Below are positions 1 through 7,275 of a stretch of 19,437 nucleotides of DNA, piece by piece. The first letter of the stretch is position 1, and the number at the start of each line of letters is the position of its first letter. The notes beneath the pieces are model-generated. The model saw only the letters and a program-made list of their open reading frames with translations. It searched no databases and had not been told where the DNA came from. The DNA comes from an uncultured Ilumatobacter sp. (GTDB lineage Bacteria; Actinomycetota; Acidimicrobiia; Acidimicrobiales; Ilumatobacteraceae), in the NCBI GenBank assembly GCA_937905835.1, contig CALCXK010000059.1, positions 1 through 19,437 on the forward strand. The letters are read 5' to 3'. Both the position numbers and the translations under genes were made by a program.

Positions 1-5
1 ATCGC

Positions 6-82
<77 letters not shown>

Positions 83-128
83 ACGAAAGCCCTGGTAGAT
101 CACATGATCTGCCAGGGCCTCTTTCGTT
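83..128 (+). terminator. Rho-independent-like terminator of tRNA-fMet
   Basis: A long inverted repeat begins right after the CCA end. Positions 83-88 pair with 122-127 and 89-101 pair with 106-118, with a 3-nt bulge (119-121) and the 4-nt loop ACAT. That gives 19 base pairs with one G-T wobble. The 3' arm ends in CTTTCGTT, a weak T-rich tract, so termination is inferred mainly from stem strength and position. Confidence 0.65.
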
Positions 129-376
129 ATCCACAGGCACCTTCTCACGATCCTGCTACCGAGATGGCTCGTTCAGACATCAGTCGCGTCGGATTCTCGA
201 CACGACGCGTTCCTCGGGTCATCTCGCAGGAGCTGATCTCTCGGCTTTGCGTATCGAGAATGGTCTGGCGGTTTGGACGCTCAAGGAACCTGCTCGGTAC
301 GTGGTGTCGGTGGCGTCTCGGGTCGACCTGTGCACGCGAATCGCGGTGCATCTGAGTGCGGTGGGGCCGCCACGAA
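129..376. other. Non-coding stretch, nothing recognised
   Basis: Between the tRNA terminator and the rhodopsin terminator no open frame has a recognisable protein, a credible ribosome binding site or a family match on either strand. The frames present are short, Arg/Ser-rich and overlap the flanking hairpins. No tRNA, palindrome of note or clear promoter was seen. It may hold decayed coding sequence, but I cannot identify it. Confidence 0.5.
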
Positions 377-420
377 AAGGGGCACCCTCTCCCGCGATGA
401 CGCGGGAGAGGGTGCCCCTT
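377..420 (-). terminator. Perfect 20-bp hairpin terminator of the rhodopsin gene
   Basis: Positions 377-396 are exactly complementary to 401-420, with loop ATGA. The hairpin begins 17 bases downstream of the rhodopsin stop codon on the minus strand and is followed on that strand by TTTTCG. The stem is very GC-rich with AA/TT ends. It could also stop transcripts arriving from the left. Confidence 0.85.
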
Positions 421-437
421 GTTCGAGCGAGCGGAGT

Positions 438-1148
438 TCAGCTCTCTTCGGCGGTGCGGGCCTTGGCGATCGCGAGGATCATCAACCCGAAGAGCGCCTT
501 GGCGGTGATGTCTGCAAAGGTGTATCCGACCTGACGCAGGACCTCGAGACCCTCCGACGATGAGTCGAATACTGGGAAGAGGTAGGCGATCGGGTAGACG
601 CACCACGTGGCGAGGAGCACATAGGTCGCATTCTTGATCGCCTTGGCGATTGGCCCGGACTCTCGCTGAGCAGCAGCCTGCAACTGTCCGTACAGCACGT
701 ACAGGATGTAGATGAAGGGCACCATTGCGAGCGCCCACCAGAGCCACTTCGTGCCGTTATCTGCAGACGTTTCACCCGGATAGCCGAGTGCGATCATCAG
801 CACCGTGGCCGGAACGAGCTTCCACATCAGGCCCTTGCGGATTTCGTTCGCGACGCCGAGCACGATCAGCAACTCGATGACGAGTAGTGGAACCGTGATA
901 AGCCAATCGGCGTATCGGTAGCCCTCGTTCATCTCGCCATCGGCGAAGCCGGAGAAGATCCGGAAGTAGTGGTAACCGGCAATGCCGACGACAACGGCCG
1001 AGACAGCGACACCGGCTCGGTACGCCTTGGAAACGGAGTTGATCTGTGTGAGGAAATAGACGAACGCACCGAGCATTACGGCAGTGCCGAATGACAGTAC
1101 GTTATAAACGAGTTGATAATTGTCTCCAGAGAGCACGACTTCGTTCAT
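438..1148 (-). CDS. Actinorhodopsin-like light-driven proton pump
   Basis: Type-1 (microbial) rhodopsin of 236 aa, the normal size for an actinorhodopsin or proteorhodopsin, with seven hydrophobic helices. In helix C the pump motif reads as Asp81, Thr85, Glu92 (proteorhodopsin D97/T101/E108, 'DTE'), which is diagnostic of outward proton pumping. Leu89 sits at the spectral tuning site (PR position 105) and predicts green absorption. His60 corresponds to the PR His75 that pairs with the proton acceptor. In helix F Trp182, Tyr185 and Pro186 line the retinal pocket, and in helix G Asp213 and Lys217 provide the counter-ion and the retinal Schiff-base lysine. The ATG at 1148 is preceded by AGAAGGA three bases away, so the start is firm. 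It is monocistronic, with its own hairpin terminator. No retinal-synthesis gene is in the window. Confidence 0.95.
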   Translation of the reverse strand: MNEVVLSGDNYQLVYNVLSFGTAVMLGAFVYFLTQINSVSKAYRAGVAVSAVVVGIAGYHYFRIFSGFADGEMNEGYRYADWLITVPLLVIELLIVLGVANEIRKGLMWKLVPATVLMIALGYPGETSADNGTKWLWWALAMVPFIYILYVLYGQLQAAAQRESGPIAKAIKNATYVLLATWCVYPIAYLFPVFDSSSEGLEVLRQVGYTFADITAKALFGLMILAIAKARTAEES

Positions 1149-1170
1149 GATCCTTCTTTCTGAATGGAAT

Positions 1171-1198
1171 CGACACGAGTGTGTCGGATGTCATTATG
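1171..1198 (-). promoter_or_regulatory. Possible rhodopsin promoter -10 and 5' palindrome
   Basis: On the minus strand CATAAT (1193-1198) resembles a -10 hexamer about 45 bases before the rhodopsin ATG, but no good -35 lies 16-18 bases upstream. Just downstream, at the expected transcript start, 1171-1186 is a 6-bp palindrome with a 4-base spacer (CGACAC-GAGT-GTGTCG). This could be an operator at +1 or a small 5' hairpin protecting the mRNA. Assignment is tentative. Confidence 0.3.
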
Positions 1199-1267
1199 GA
1201 ACGTTACACAACGCAGTGCATAGTTTTGCTGACTGAAGCGCTGACTGCTTTGCTGTGCCCCGGCTTG

Positions 1268-1402
1268 GTTTGTTGGATCCGGTCATGCTCCTGAGATGAA
1301 AGAGACATCGAAGTGCCACGTGGATACGCCCCCGAGCGTCGCCGCCGCGTCATCGATCTGATCGAGGGCGGCCGAAGTGGCGCTGAGGCCCCAGTGATGG
1401 TC
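1268..1402 (+). pseudogene. Truncated transposase (IS orfA-type N-terminus)
   Basis: A GTG at 1313 opens a frame whose first ~25 codons (MPRGYAPERRRRVIDLIEGG and a few more) look like the N-terminal helix-turn-helix region of IS-encoded transposases (orfA type, 'MPR-Y-PE-R-RV-DL---GRS'). After about residue 28 the similarity stops. The recognition helix and everything downstream, including any catalytic domain, are missing. About 45 bases upstream TGTTGGATCC could be the remains of the element's left end. It lies between the rhodopsin promoter and the desaturase 3' end, so it is a relic of an insertion next to the rhodopsin gene. Limits are approximate and the family assignment is from memory of the motif only. 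Confidence 0.42.
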
Positions 1403-1432
1403 GAACCGACCTGTCAGGGCACTCGTTCTACG

Positions 1433-2353
1433 TCAGGCCGGTTGCATTTCGGCGGCGCGCTTTTCGGCGTACCGCTTGGCAACACGTTCGCTTGTCGCTA
1501 TCCGCTTCATCAAGCGTTCCTGCGCTGCAGCGCCTTCGCCAGAGAGGCCTGCGATGTTGGCAGCGTCCCACTGCCGCAGGACGACGGGGGCGAGGATCTG
1601 CTCGTGATGGATCTGTAGGTCGTAGATGCCAGCGCGTGCAATGGCCTTGGCATGCCGCTCAAAGTCAGGAATACCGGTGCCAGGCATCGCGAATGAGCGG
1701 ACCTGCTTCTCCATCGCGATCATCATTGTGTTCGGGTCGGCCTTGATGGCAGCTGCTGCGAGGTCACGGTAGAAGAGCTGGTGCAGATTTTCGTCGCTGC
1801 ACACCCGCTTGAGCATGTTGAAGCCAACAACGTCACCGAGTTGTGCACCGGTATTGCGATGGGAGATCCGCGTGGCGAGTTCCTGCAGAGCGAGGTAGAT
1901 GAAACCCTCGTGGGTGGTCTCTGGGTCAGGCGCTTCGCCCTTGCTGACCTGCACCATTCGGCTCCGCTCGAGTTCGACCGGGTCGATCGCTCGCGTCACC
2001 GTGATATAACCGTAGATCGCCATCGAGTGGCGGCCTTCTTCGGCAGTCCAGCGACGAGCCCATTCGCCCCAGGCGCCGTCTTTGCCAAACATTCGCTCGA
2101 CCGTTCGGAAGTAGTACGGCAGGTTGTCTTCGGTCAGCAGGTTGACCAACAGTGCACTGCGCACCTCTTCAGAAAGCTGTGCGCCGGCGAGATCGGCGTC
2201 TTCAGGGGTCCACTGGTGCCCCTCCATGTGATCCCGACCGCGACTGTACGGCACATACTCGTGCGGGAACCACTCTTTGGTGGTCTCCAGATGCCGTTCG
2301 AGTAGCTGCTCGACGTCGGGAGTGATCGCGTGGAGGATTTCCTGCTCGTTCAC
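1433..2353 (-). CDS. Acyl-ACP desaturase (soluble diiron)
   Basis: Stearoyl-ACP-9-desaturase-type ferritin-like enzyme of 306 aa, which introduces a cis double bond into acyl-ACP using O2 and reduced ferredoxin in the cytosol, hence a membrane-fluidity enzyme. The diiron ligands can be placed: Glu75 in EDNLPYY, Glu106 and His109 in EEGRH, Glu158 in LQELA, and Glu188 and His191 in DENLH. This is the E...ExxH...E...ExxH pattern of plant and mycobacterial (DesA1/DesA2) enzymes. Residues are all present, so it should be active. The GTG start at 2353 begins a typical N-terminus; the upstream GGTAGG is a weak ribosome binding site. A TetR-like palindrome lies 11-28 bases before the start, suggesting repression by a fatty-acid-responsive regulator. 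The substrate chain length and double-bond position cannot be read from the sequence. Confidence 0.93.
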   Translation of the reverse strand: MNEQEILHAITPDVEQLLERHLETTKEWFPHEYVPYSRGRDHMEGHQWTPEDADLAGAQLSEEVRSALLVNLLTEDNLPYYFRTVERMFGKDGAWGEWARRWTAEEGRHSMAIYGYITVTRAIDPVELERSRMVQVSKGEAPDPETTHEGFIYLALQELATRISHRNTGAQLGDVVGFNMLKRVCSDENLHQLFYRDLAAAAIKADPNTMMIAMEKQVRSFAMPGTGIPDFERHAKAIARAGIYDLQIHHEQILAPVVLRQWDAANIAGLSGEGAAAQERLMKRIATSERVAKRYAEKRAAEMQPA

Positions 2354-2363
2354 AAGTGACAGC

Positions 2364-2381
2364 CTACCGACCAGTAGGTAG
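2364..2381. promoter_or_regulatory. TetR-like operator palindrome upstream of the desaturase
   Basis: CTACCGAC-CA-GTAGGTAG is an 18-bp imperfect palindrome (arms match at all but one pair). ACC-AC/GT-GGT arms of this kind are typical of TetR/AcrR-family operators. It sits immediately before the desaturase GTG and about 50 bases before the divergent S4-domain gene, so it could control one or both. No TetR gene is in the window, so the regulator is unidentified. Confidence 0.45.
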
Positions 2382-2432
2382 CCATGCGAGTCAGGAACGA
2401 TAAATGGGCAATTTTTGATGCAAGATGGGGGC

Positions 2433-2807
2433 GTGGAGAGTGCTCGAGTTGATCAGTGGCTGTGGTCGGTTCGACTCACCAAGACGCGCGCCGACGCAGC
2501 CGGAGCGTGCCGGGCGGGGCACGTCAAGATCAACGGCAAGGCCGCGAAGCCGTCGTCTGCGGTCAAGGTGGGCGATCGGATCGAGGCGCGCCTGAACCAG
2601 CGGGAACGAATCGCCGATGTGGTCGCTCTCGTTGCCAAACGAGTGGGTGCTCCAGTCGCGGTCACCTGCTTCGTCGATCGCAGTCCGCCCCCGCCCGAGC
2701 GCGACCCGCTGTCGCCCCCGCCGATCTTCGAACGAGAGCGCGGTGCTGGTCGGCCCACCAAGCGCGACCGCCGCCAACTCGACAAACTTCGCGGCCGTCA
2801 CCGCTGA
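2433..2807 (+). CDS. S4-domain RNA-binding protein (Hsp15/HslR-like)
   Basis: Small basic protein (124 aa from this start) with an S4 RNA-binding domain in the first ~65 residues (RVDQWLWSVRLTKTRADAA, then RAGHVKINGKAAKPSSAVKVGD). Family members such as E. coli Hsp15 (HslR) bind 50S ribosomal subunits carrying nascent chains. A conserved C-terminal tail (DRSPPPP and GAGRPTKRDRR) is typical of the actinobacterial and proteobacterial members. The GTG at 2433 gives the usual N-terminus VESARVDQWLW. An ATG at 2418 (five residues longer) and a TTG at 2415 are alternatives. The gene is divergent from the desaturase with an 80-bp shared region. Role in translation quality control is inferred from the family, not shown here. 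Confidence 0.87.
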   Translation: MESARVDQWLWSVRLTKTRADAAGACRAGHVKINGKAAKPSSAVKVGDRIEARLNQRERIADVVALVAKRVGAPVAVTCFVDRSPPPPERDPLSPPPIFERERGAGRPTKRDRRQLDKLRGRHR

Positions 2808-2878
2808 GCTTGGGTCATCGCCCAGAAACGCGTTGACCTGAATTTCGAGGGGCCGACGAGGGGGTAGGTTTACTTCTC

Positions 2879-4309
2879 TTGTCCACGACGCAACAGTCCA
2901 CCACTGCGGAGGATGGAGAGATCCCACCGGCGAACGTCGGTATGGACGCGCCTCACGATCGTGCGAGGGGACACGGCGACTACCAGACGAGCAAAGACAA
3001 GGATCTGGCGGCTGAGCCAGAAGGAAATTCGGCGGCGGGCCTCTGGGCGCTGTTCCTCGGTCTCGGCTTGCTGATGGTCGGCAACGGGCTCAATGGTGCG
3101 GTGATCGGCGTTCGCTCGGGCAGCGAGGGCTTCAGCGTTGTGGTCACCGGTGTGATCATGGCGGGCTACTTTGCCGGGTTCCTGATTGCGCCAAGTCTCG
3201 TCGTCAAGATGATCGCGTCCGTCGGCCACATCCGTGTGTTTGCTGGACTGGCGTCGTTGGCTTCGAGCGCGGTGCTGATTCATGCTCTGTCGGTTGTGCC
3301 GGTCACGTGGACTGCAATGCGCTTCGTGTTCGGCTTCTGCTTCGCCGGGCTGTACATCGTGATCGAGTCGTGGTTGGCCGAACTCTCGACGCCAAAAAAT
3401 CGCGGACGGACACTGGCCGTCTACATGATCGTGTCGATGGCCGGTCTCGGCATCGGGCAGTACCTCATTGCTGTTGCTGACCCGAATGGTTTTCACCTCT
3501 TCATCGTTTCATCGGTCCTGGTCTCGCTCGCGCTCGTACCCGTGACGCTTGCTGCTGCAGCGAAGGTGCCGCCGAGCCGCCCGGTCGACAAGGTCTCTAT
3601 CCGCGAACTGATCGGCTACGTCCCGACGGGCGTGATCGGGTCGTTCATGAGTGGTGCTTCGGCTGGTGTGCTGCTCAGCCTGGCAGCGGTCTATGCCACA
3701 AGAAGCGGCCTGTCCGTCGACCGGACAGCGGCGTTCCTCCTCGCCCCGACGATCGGTGCCATTGTCCTGCAGTGGCCGATTGGCCGCCTGTCCGATCGGG
3801 TCTCGCGGCGCGCAGTGATCTTCGGTGTCGTCATTGCGGCGGCGGCCTTGTCGGTGACCGCGTCGGTAGTGCCGCCAGACAGTGCGCTCATGCTGCTCCT
3901 CATGTTCGGGATCGGCGGCACCATGTTCCCGCTCTACTCACTGGTCGTTTCATACACACTCGACTGGACACCGGCCGAAAAGACCGTGGGTGCAGCTGGC
4001 ACGCTGGTGAGAATCAATGGATCGGGTGCCCTGCTCGGTCCACTCGTCGCAGCCCCACTCATGTCGTGGTTTGGCGATGACGCGTTCTTTTTCACGATGA
4101 GCGGGTGGTTCTTGGTGATCATTGTCTTCGCGGCGTATCGGATTGCCTTCAATGACGCGCTGCCGAGGGAGCGTCAAACCAAGTTCGTGCCGTTCCCGGC
4201 GCGGGCCTCGAATGTCGCGATCCGCCTCGTCAATTTGCCGGTCAAGGCCACCAAGATTGTCGGCCGATCCGTGGTGTCTCGGCGCCACGAACATGAGGAC
4301 CGGCACTAA
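2879..4309 (+). CDS. MFS transporter (YcaD-like)
   Basis: Major facilitator superfamily permease with roughly 12 hydrophobic segments beginning near residue 50 (AAGLWALFLGLGLLMVGNGL). The segment RFVFGFCFAGLYIVIESWLA followed by NRGRTLAVYMI resembles the YcaD-type MFS group. The linker GRLSDRVSRR around residues 300-310 is the familiar MFS loop motif. The substrate is unknown. The N-terminus is a ~50-residue polar, probably cytoplasmic tail if the TTG at 2879 is used; the ATG at 2942 is a plausible later start, as neither has a strong ribosome binding site. The basic C-terminal tail of ~50 residues is also unusual in length. It follows the S4 gene by ~70 bases in the same direction and may be cotranscribed. 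Confidence 0.87.
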   Translation: MSTTQQSTTAEDGEIPPANVGMDAPHDRARGHGDYQTSKDKDLAAEPEGNSAAGLWALFLGLGLLMVGNGLNGAVIGVRSGSEGFSVVVTGVIMAGYFAGFLIAPSLVVKMIASVGHIRVFAGLASLASSAVLIHALSVVPVTWTAMRFVFGFCFAGLYIVIESWLAELSTPKNRGRTLAVYMIVSMAGLGIGQYLIAVADPNGFHLFIVSSVLVSLALVPVTLAAAAKVPPSRPVDKVSIRELIGYVPTGVIGSFMSGASAGVLLSLAAVYATRSGLSVDRTAAFLLAPTIGAIVLQWPIGRLSDRVSRRAVIFGVVIAAAALSVTASVVPPDSALMLLLMFGIGGTMFPLYSLVVSYTLDWTPAEKTVGAAGTLVRINGSGALLGPLVAAPLMSWFGDDAFFFTMSGWFLVIIVFAAYRIAFNDALPRERQTKFVPFPARASNVAIRLVNLPVKATKIVGRSVVSRRHEHEDRH

Positions 4310-4323
4310 CCGTCCGCCGGAAA

Positions 4324-4352
4324 GTCCACTTCGCCTCGGGTCAAAAGTGGAC
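4324..4352 (+). terminator. Candidate hairpin terminator after the MFS gene
   Basis: GTCCACTT (4324-4331) pairs perfectly with AAGTGGAC (4345-4352) across a 13-base loop, 15 bases after the MFS stop codon. No T-tract follows, so intrinsic termination would be weak. It lies between two convergent genes, the usual place for such hairpins. Confidence 0.35.
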
Positions 4353-4388
4353 ACGATGGCCGCGGTCCAGCGCTGCTACAAACACCAC

Positions 4389-4426
4389 GACCCGTACCGA
4401 TCGCGCAATTGCGAAGCGGACGGGTC
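4389..4426 (-). terminator. Candidate hairpin at the metF stop codon
   Basis: GACCCGT (4389-4395) pairs with ACGGGTC (4420-4426), and inside it TCGC (4401-4404) pairs with GCGA (4411-4414), leaving an interior loop. It overlaps the stop codon of the MetF-like gene. On the minus strand it is followed by GTGGTGTTTG, which is only mildly T-rich. A structured 3' end is clear, terminator function is not. Confidence 0.35.
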
Positions 4427-5348
4427 AGGCGAGAGTTTTCTGGCGCCAGGCTTCGGTTGTTGCGACCTGGTTGAACGTGTACAGGTGGATGCCACCAATG
4501 CCGAGTTCGTCAAGGTGCGGTGCCAGTGGCCTGAGCAGTTGATCGGGTTCGAACGAGCGCTGCGTCATCATTTTGCCCAGCGCCTTCTTGTTCTTGGACA
4601 GGTAGCGCAGCGATGTACCGACGCCCAGGCGGACGCCCATGGTCATCAGCTTCGTCTTGTCGATGACGCCCGGAATCCCGAGGTGAACCGGGATGGTCAG
4701 GCCGGCTGCTCGCTCCCGTCGGAGCCAGTCGCGGATCTGATCGGACGAGAAACACATCTGGGTCGACACGTGTGCAGTACGGCCGGACTTCAGGATCATC
4801 TGCTGCTTGACGTGCAGGGCATCGTGGAGTTGCTCGTCGGTGATGAACGGATGCGTGTCGGGGTACGACGTGTAGCCGATGTGGTCGATGACGCGGTGTT
4901 CATTCGAGTCATCGAGTGCGATGAGCGCTTCGATGAATTCGATGGCATCGAAGAAGCAGCCGGGCGGGTCGGCGTCGCCGCCGACCACGAAGATCTCGCG
5001 AGTGCCGATCTCCGCGAGTCGGTTCAGGATCTGCATGAGGTGGCCATGGCTCTGCACCATGCGCGCCGCAATGTGCGGCGTGACCACATGGCCAACTGCC
5101 ACGAGCGCTGCTGTTTCGTCGAGGGTCGTCTCGATGGTTTTCGCAGGGGAGCAGGTCATCGAGATGTGCGATGCCGGTGCGAGTTCAGAGATCGCGCGGT
5201 CGAGGCTCTTCATCGGGATGAGCTCGACCTTGGCGGTCTCGATCATCGATCGGAGCACTGACGGGCCTGGCAGGAGCAGGGGGCGGCGAAGCCTGCGGCT
5301 CAGCCGGGTGGCGGTTGTGGCGGGCAGTACTTTTGCTTCGGCAGACAT
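4425..5348 (-). CDS. Methylenetetrahydrofolate reductase-like protein (MetF family)
   Basis: 307-aa flavoprotein of the MTHFR family, which interconverts 5,10-methylene-THF and 5-methyl-THF with FAD. Family landmarks: VELIPMK (Glu42 at the place of the catalytic Glu of E. coli MetF FEFFPP), VVGGDADPPG (Asp125 at the position of MetF Asp120), YTSYPDTHPF, the STQMCFSS segment and IPVHLGIPGV. It diverges from the housekeeping enzyme: the usual FFPP is changed and the GAGGST segment is replaced by MTCSPAKT. It may therefore act catabolically, oxidising methyl-THF, or on a related cofactor. The ATG at 5348 has GGGGAGA five bases upstream. It is 76 bp downstream of fhs on the same strand, probably one operon, with a hairpin repeat in the gap. 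Confidence 0.84.
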   Translation of the reverse strand: MSAEAKVLPATTATRLSRRLRRPLLLPGPSVLRSMIETAKVELIPMKSLDRAISELAPASHISMTCSPAKTIETTLDETAALVAVGHVVTPHIAARMVQSHGHLMQILNRLAEIGTREIFVVGGDADPPGCFFDAIEFIEALIALDDSNEHRVIDHIGYTSYPDTHPFITDEQLHDALHVKQQMILKSGRTAHVSTQMCFSSDQIRDWLRRERAAGLTIPVHLGIPGVIDKTKLMTMGVRLGVGTSLRYLSKNKKALGKMMTQRSFEPDQLLRPLAPHLDELGIGGIHLYTFNQVATTEAWRQKTLA

Positions 5349-5373
5349 CTTCGTCTCCCCTTTGGTGTTGAAG

Positions 5374-5418
5374 AGTTTCAGTTGGAGTTTCAGTTGGGGT
5401 CAGACCCCAACTGCAACG
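5374..5418. repeat. Dispersed hairpin repeat, copy 1, with 12-bp tandem duplication
   Basis: Positions 5386-5418 form a hairpin: 14 bases (5387-5400) pair with 5404-5417 at all but one position around the loop CAG. The core is GGGGTCAGACCCC. The same 33-nt layout, without gaps, occurs at 11741-11773. The left arm start AGTTTCAGTTGG is duplicated exactly in tandem (5374-5385 and 5386-5397). It lies between fhs and metF, so it may act as a terminator/attenuator, an mRNA-stabilising hairpin or a REP-type mobile repeat. Confidence 0.75.
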
Positions 5419-5424
5419 ATGCGG

Positions 5425-7122
5425 CTAGCTGAGCCCGACGATGTCGCCGTTGGCGTCGATGTCAATGTTTTGCAGTGCTGGCGTCTTGCCGAGGCCGGGC
5501 ATGGTGCGCATGTCGCCGCAGATCGGGTAGATAAAACCGGCACCGACCGAGGCGCGAACTTCGCGTACCGGCAGGGTCCACCCGGTGGGCGCACCCTTGA
5601 GGTTGGGATCGTGGGAGAGCGACAGATGAGATTTGGCGATGCACACGGGCAGGTTGCCGAAGCCGTTTGCTTCGTAGTTGTCGATCTGCTTGTTGGCGGC
5701 AGCTGAGAAGTCGGCCCCGTCAGCGCCGTAGACCTTCTGGGCAACGGTGGTGATCTTGTCGCGCAGGCTCATCTCGTCGGGGTAGAGCACCTGGAAATTT
5801 GACTCTTCTTCGGCGGCTTCGGCTACGGCGTGCGCCAGCTGGGTTGCCCCAGCTCCGCCTTCGGTGAAGTGCATCGAGACCGCCGAGCGAGCGTTGAACT
5901 CCTCGGCGATCTCCTTGATCGCGTTGATGTCTGCGTCGTGGTCGCCAGGGAATACGTTGATCGCGACGACTGGTGTGCAGCCGTGGATACGCATGTTCTC
6001 GAGTTGTTTGCGGAGATTGTCGCCGCCCTCATGCACCTCGTCCGGGTTCTCCTTGAGCAGGTCCTCGGGCAGCGGCCTGCCGGCGACGATCGTGTGCTTG
6101 CCAGAGTGCGCCTTGAGTCCGCGAACCGTGGCGACGAGAACGGCAGCATCGGGAGCGAGGCCTGAGGCGCGGCACTTGATGTTGAAGAAGCGCTCGGCAC
6201 CCATGTCGGCGCCGAATCCGGCCTCGGTGATCAGGAAGTCACCCATGTGGATGCCGATGCGATCGGCGACAATTGAGCTGTTGCCTGTGGCGATGTTGCC
6301 GAACGGACCGGTGTGGACGAGTGCTGGCGTGTTCTCGAGGGTTTGCATCAAGTTGGGCTTGACGGCCTCACGCAGGATGACCGCCATCGATCCGGCGACC
6401 TTCAACTCTTCGGCCGTGACCGGCGTGCCGGCCTTGGTGTAGCCGACCACGATGCGGCCGAGCCGTTCGCGGAGGTCTTGCAGCGAGGTGCAGAGGGCCA
6501 GGGTTGCCATCACTTCGGAGGCGGCGGTGATGTCGAAGCCAGTTTCACGCGGCACGCCGTCGAGTCGACCGCCGAGGCCGATGATTCCGTTGCGAAGCGC
6601 ACGGTCGTTGACGTCGATCACTCGACGCCACGTAATGTTGTACATGTCGAGAGCAAGTTCGTTGCCGTGGAAGAGGTGGGCGTCGAGCGCAGCCGAGCAC
6701 ATGTTGTGCGCCGCTGTGACGGCGTGCATGTCGCCTGTGAGGTGCAGGTTGAGCAGCTCCATCGGCACGACCTGGCTGTAGCCGCCGCCGGCGGCGCCGC
6801 CCTTGATGCCGAACGTCGGGCCCATCGACGGCTGACGGATGGCGATGACACCGCGCTTGCCGATGTGGCTGAAGCCCATCCCCAGACCGACGGTCGTGGT
6901 GGTCTTGCCTTCACCGAGCGGCGTCGGTGTGATTGCGGACACCACGACGTACTTCGCCTTTGGCCGGTCTCGCATCTTCTCGATGGCTTCGAGCTGGATC
7001 TTTGCAGCGCCAAAACCGTAGGGCTCGAGGTGCTCGAGCGGGATGCCGGATTCAGCAGCCACCTCGGTGAGCGGTTTGAGGGTCGCCTGACTGGCGATGT
7101 CGAGGTCCGAGGGGAAGCCCAT
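5425..7122 (-). CDS. fhs: Formate-tetrahydrofolate ligase
   Basis: Formyltetrahydrofolate synthetase, 565 aa, matching the family's usual 555-565. It makes 10-formyl-THF from formate, THF and ATP, and can run in reverse to gain ATP from C1 oxidation. The family P-loop TPTPLGEGKT is at residues 65-74, followed by RQPSMGPTFGIKGGAAGGGY (about 95-114) with the long conserved VVPMELLNLHLTGD and HAVTAAHNM. The ATG at 7122 (MGFPSDLDIA) is the family start; the frame stays open for 198 codons upstream but that part has no similarity. No strong ribosome binding site precedes it. The promoter and an operator-like palindrome lie ~110-150 bases upstream. It is first in a minus-strand operon with the MetF-like gene. 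Confidence 0.97.
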   Translation of the reverse strand: MGFPSDLDIASQATLKPLTEVAAESGIPLEHLEPYGFGAAKIQLEAIEKMRDRPKAKYVVVSAITPTPLGEGKTTTTVGLGMGFSHIGKRGVIAIRQPSMGPTFGIKGGAAGGGYSQVVPMELLNLHLTGDMHAVTAAHNMCSAALDAHLFHGNELALDMYNITWRRVIDVNDRALRNGIIGLGGRLDGVPRETGFDITAASEVMATLALCTSLQDLRERLGRIVVGYTKAGTPVTAEELKVAGSMAVILREAVKPNLMQTLENTPALVHTGPFGNIATGNSSIVADRIGIHMGDFLITEAGFGADMGAERFFNIKCRASGLAPDAAVLVATVRGLKAHSGKHTIVAGRPLPEDLLKENPDEVHEGGDNLRKQLENMRIHGCTPVVAINVFPGDHDADINAIKEIAEEFNARSAVSMHFTEGGAGATQLAHAVAEAAEEESNFQVLYPDEMSLRDKITTVAQKVYGADGADFSAAANKQIDNYEANGFGNLPVCIAKSHLSLSHDPNLKGAPTGWTLPVREVRASVGAGFIYPICGDMRTMPGLGKTPALQNIDIDANGDIVGLS

Positions 7123-7232
7123 GTTGCGTCCGTTCTGCACCGACCTGGGTTGATGCGAGTCGCTGCCCGGATCGAAGTCCGCGCAGTGTTTCGATTGATC
7201 TGGCCACCACCGACTCAGCAGGATTCCGCATG

Positions 7233-7247
7233 GTGGAACGGTTCCAC
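7233..7247. promoter_or_regulatory. Perfect palindrome (operator) at the fhs transcription start
   Basis: GTGGAAC-G-GTTCCAC is a perfect 7-1-7 inverted repeat placed directly downstream of the predicted -10 box, where the fhs transcript should start. Arms of the TGGAAC/GTTCCA type are common in IclR-family operators, though other families are possible. Position over +1 suggests repression by blocking RNA polymerase. Confidence 0.6.
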
Positions 7248-7275
7248 GATACAGAACAAACAATGAATGTGTCAA
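7248..7275 (-). promoter_or_regulatory. fhs-metF promoter
   Basis: On the minus strand a consensus -35 TTGACA (7270-7275) is followed after 16 bases by TGTATC (7248-7253), a fair -10; TATCGT (7246-7251, spacer 18) is an alternative. Transcription would begin near 7240, giving an fhs leader of about 118 nt. Confidence 0.6.

Noticed and set aside
145..747. Minus-strand open frame crossing the rhodopsin terminator
   Set aside because: Overlaps the 3' half of rhodopsin in another frame and reads through a 20-bp perfect hairpin; no family features.
4122..5261. Long open frame on the plus strand opposite the MetF-like gene (379 codons)
   Set aside because: No recognisable family, Arg/His/Asp-rich composition, no ribosome binding site; it is the antisense shadow of a well-supported gene in high-GC DNA.
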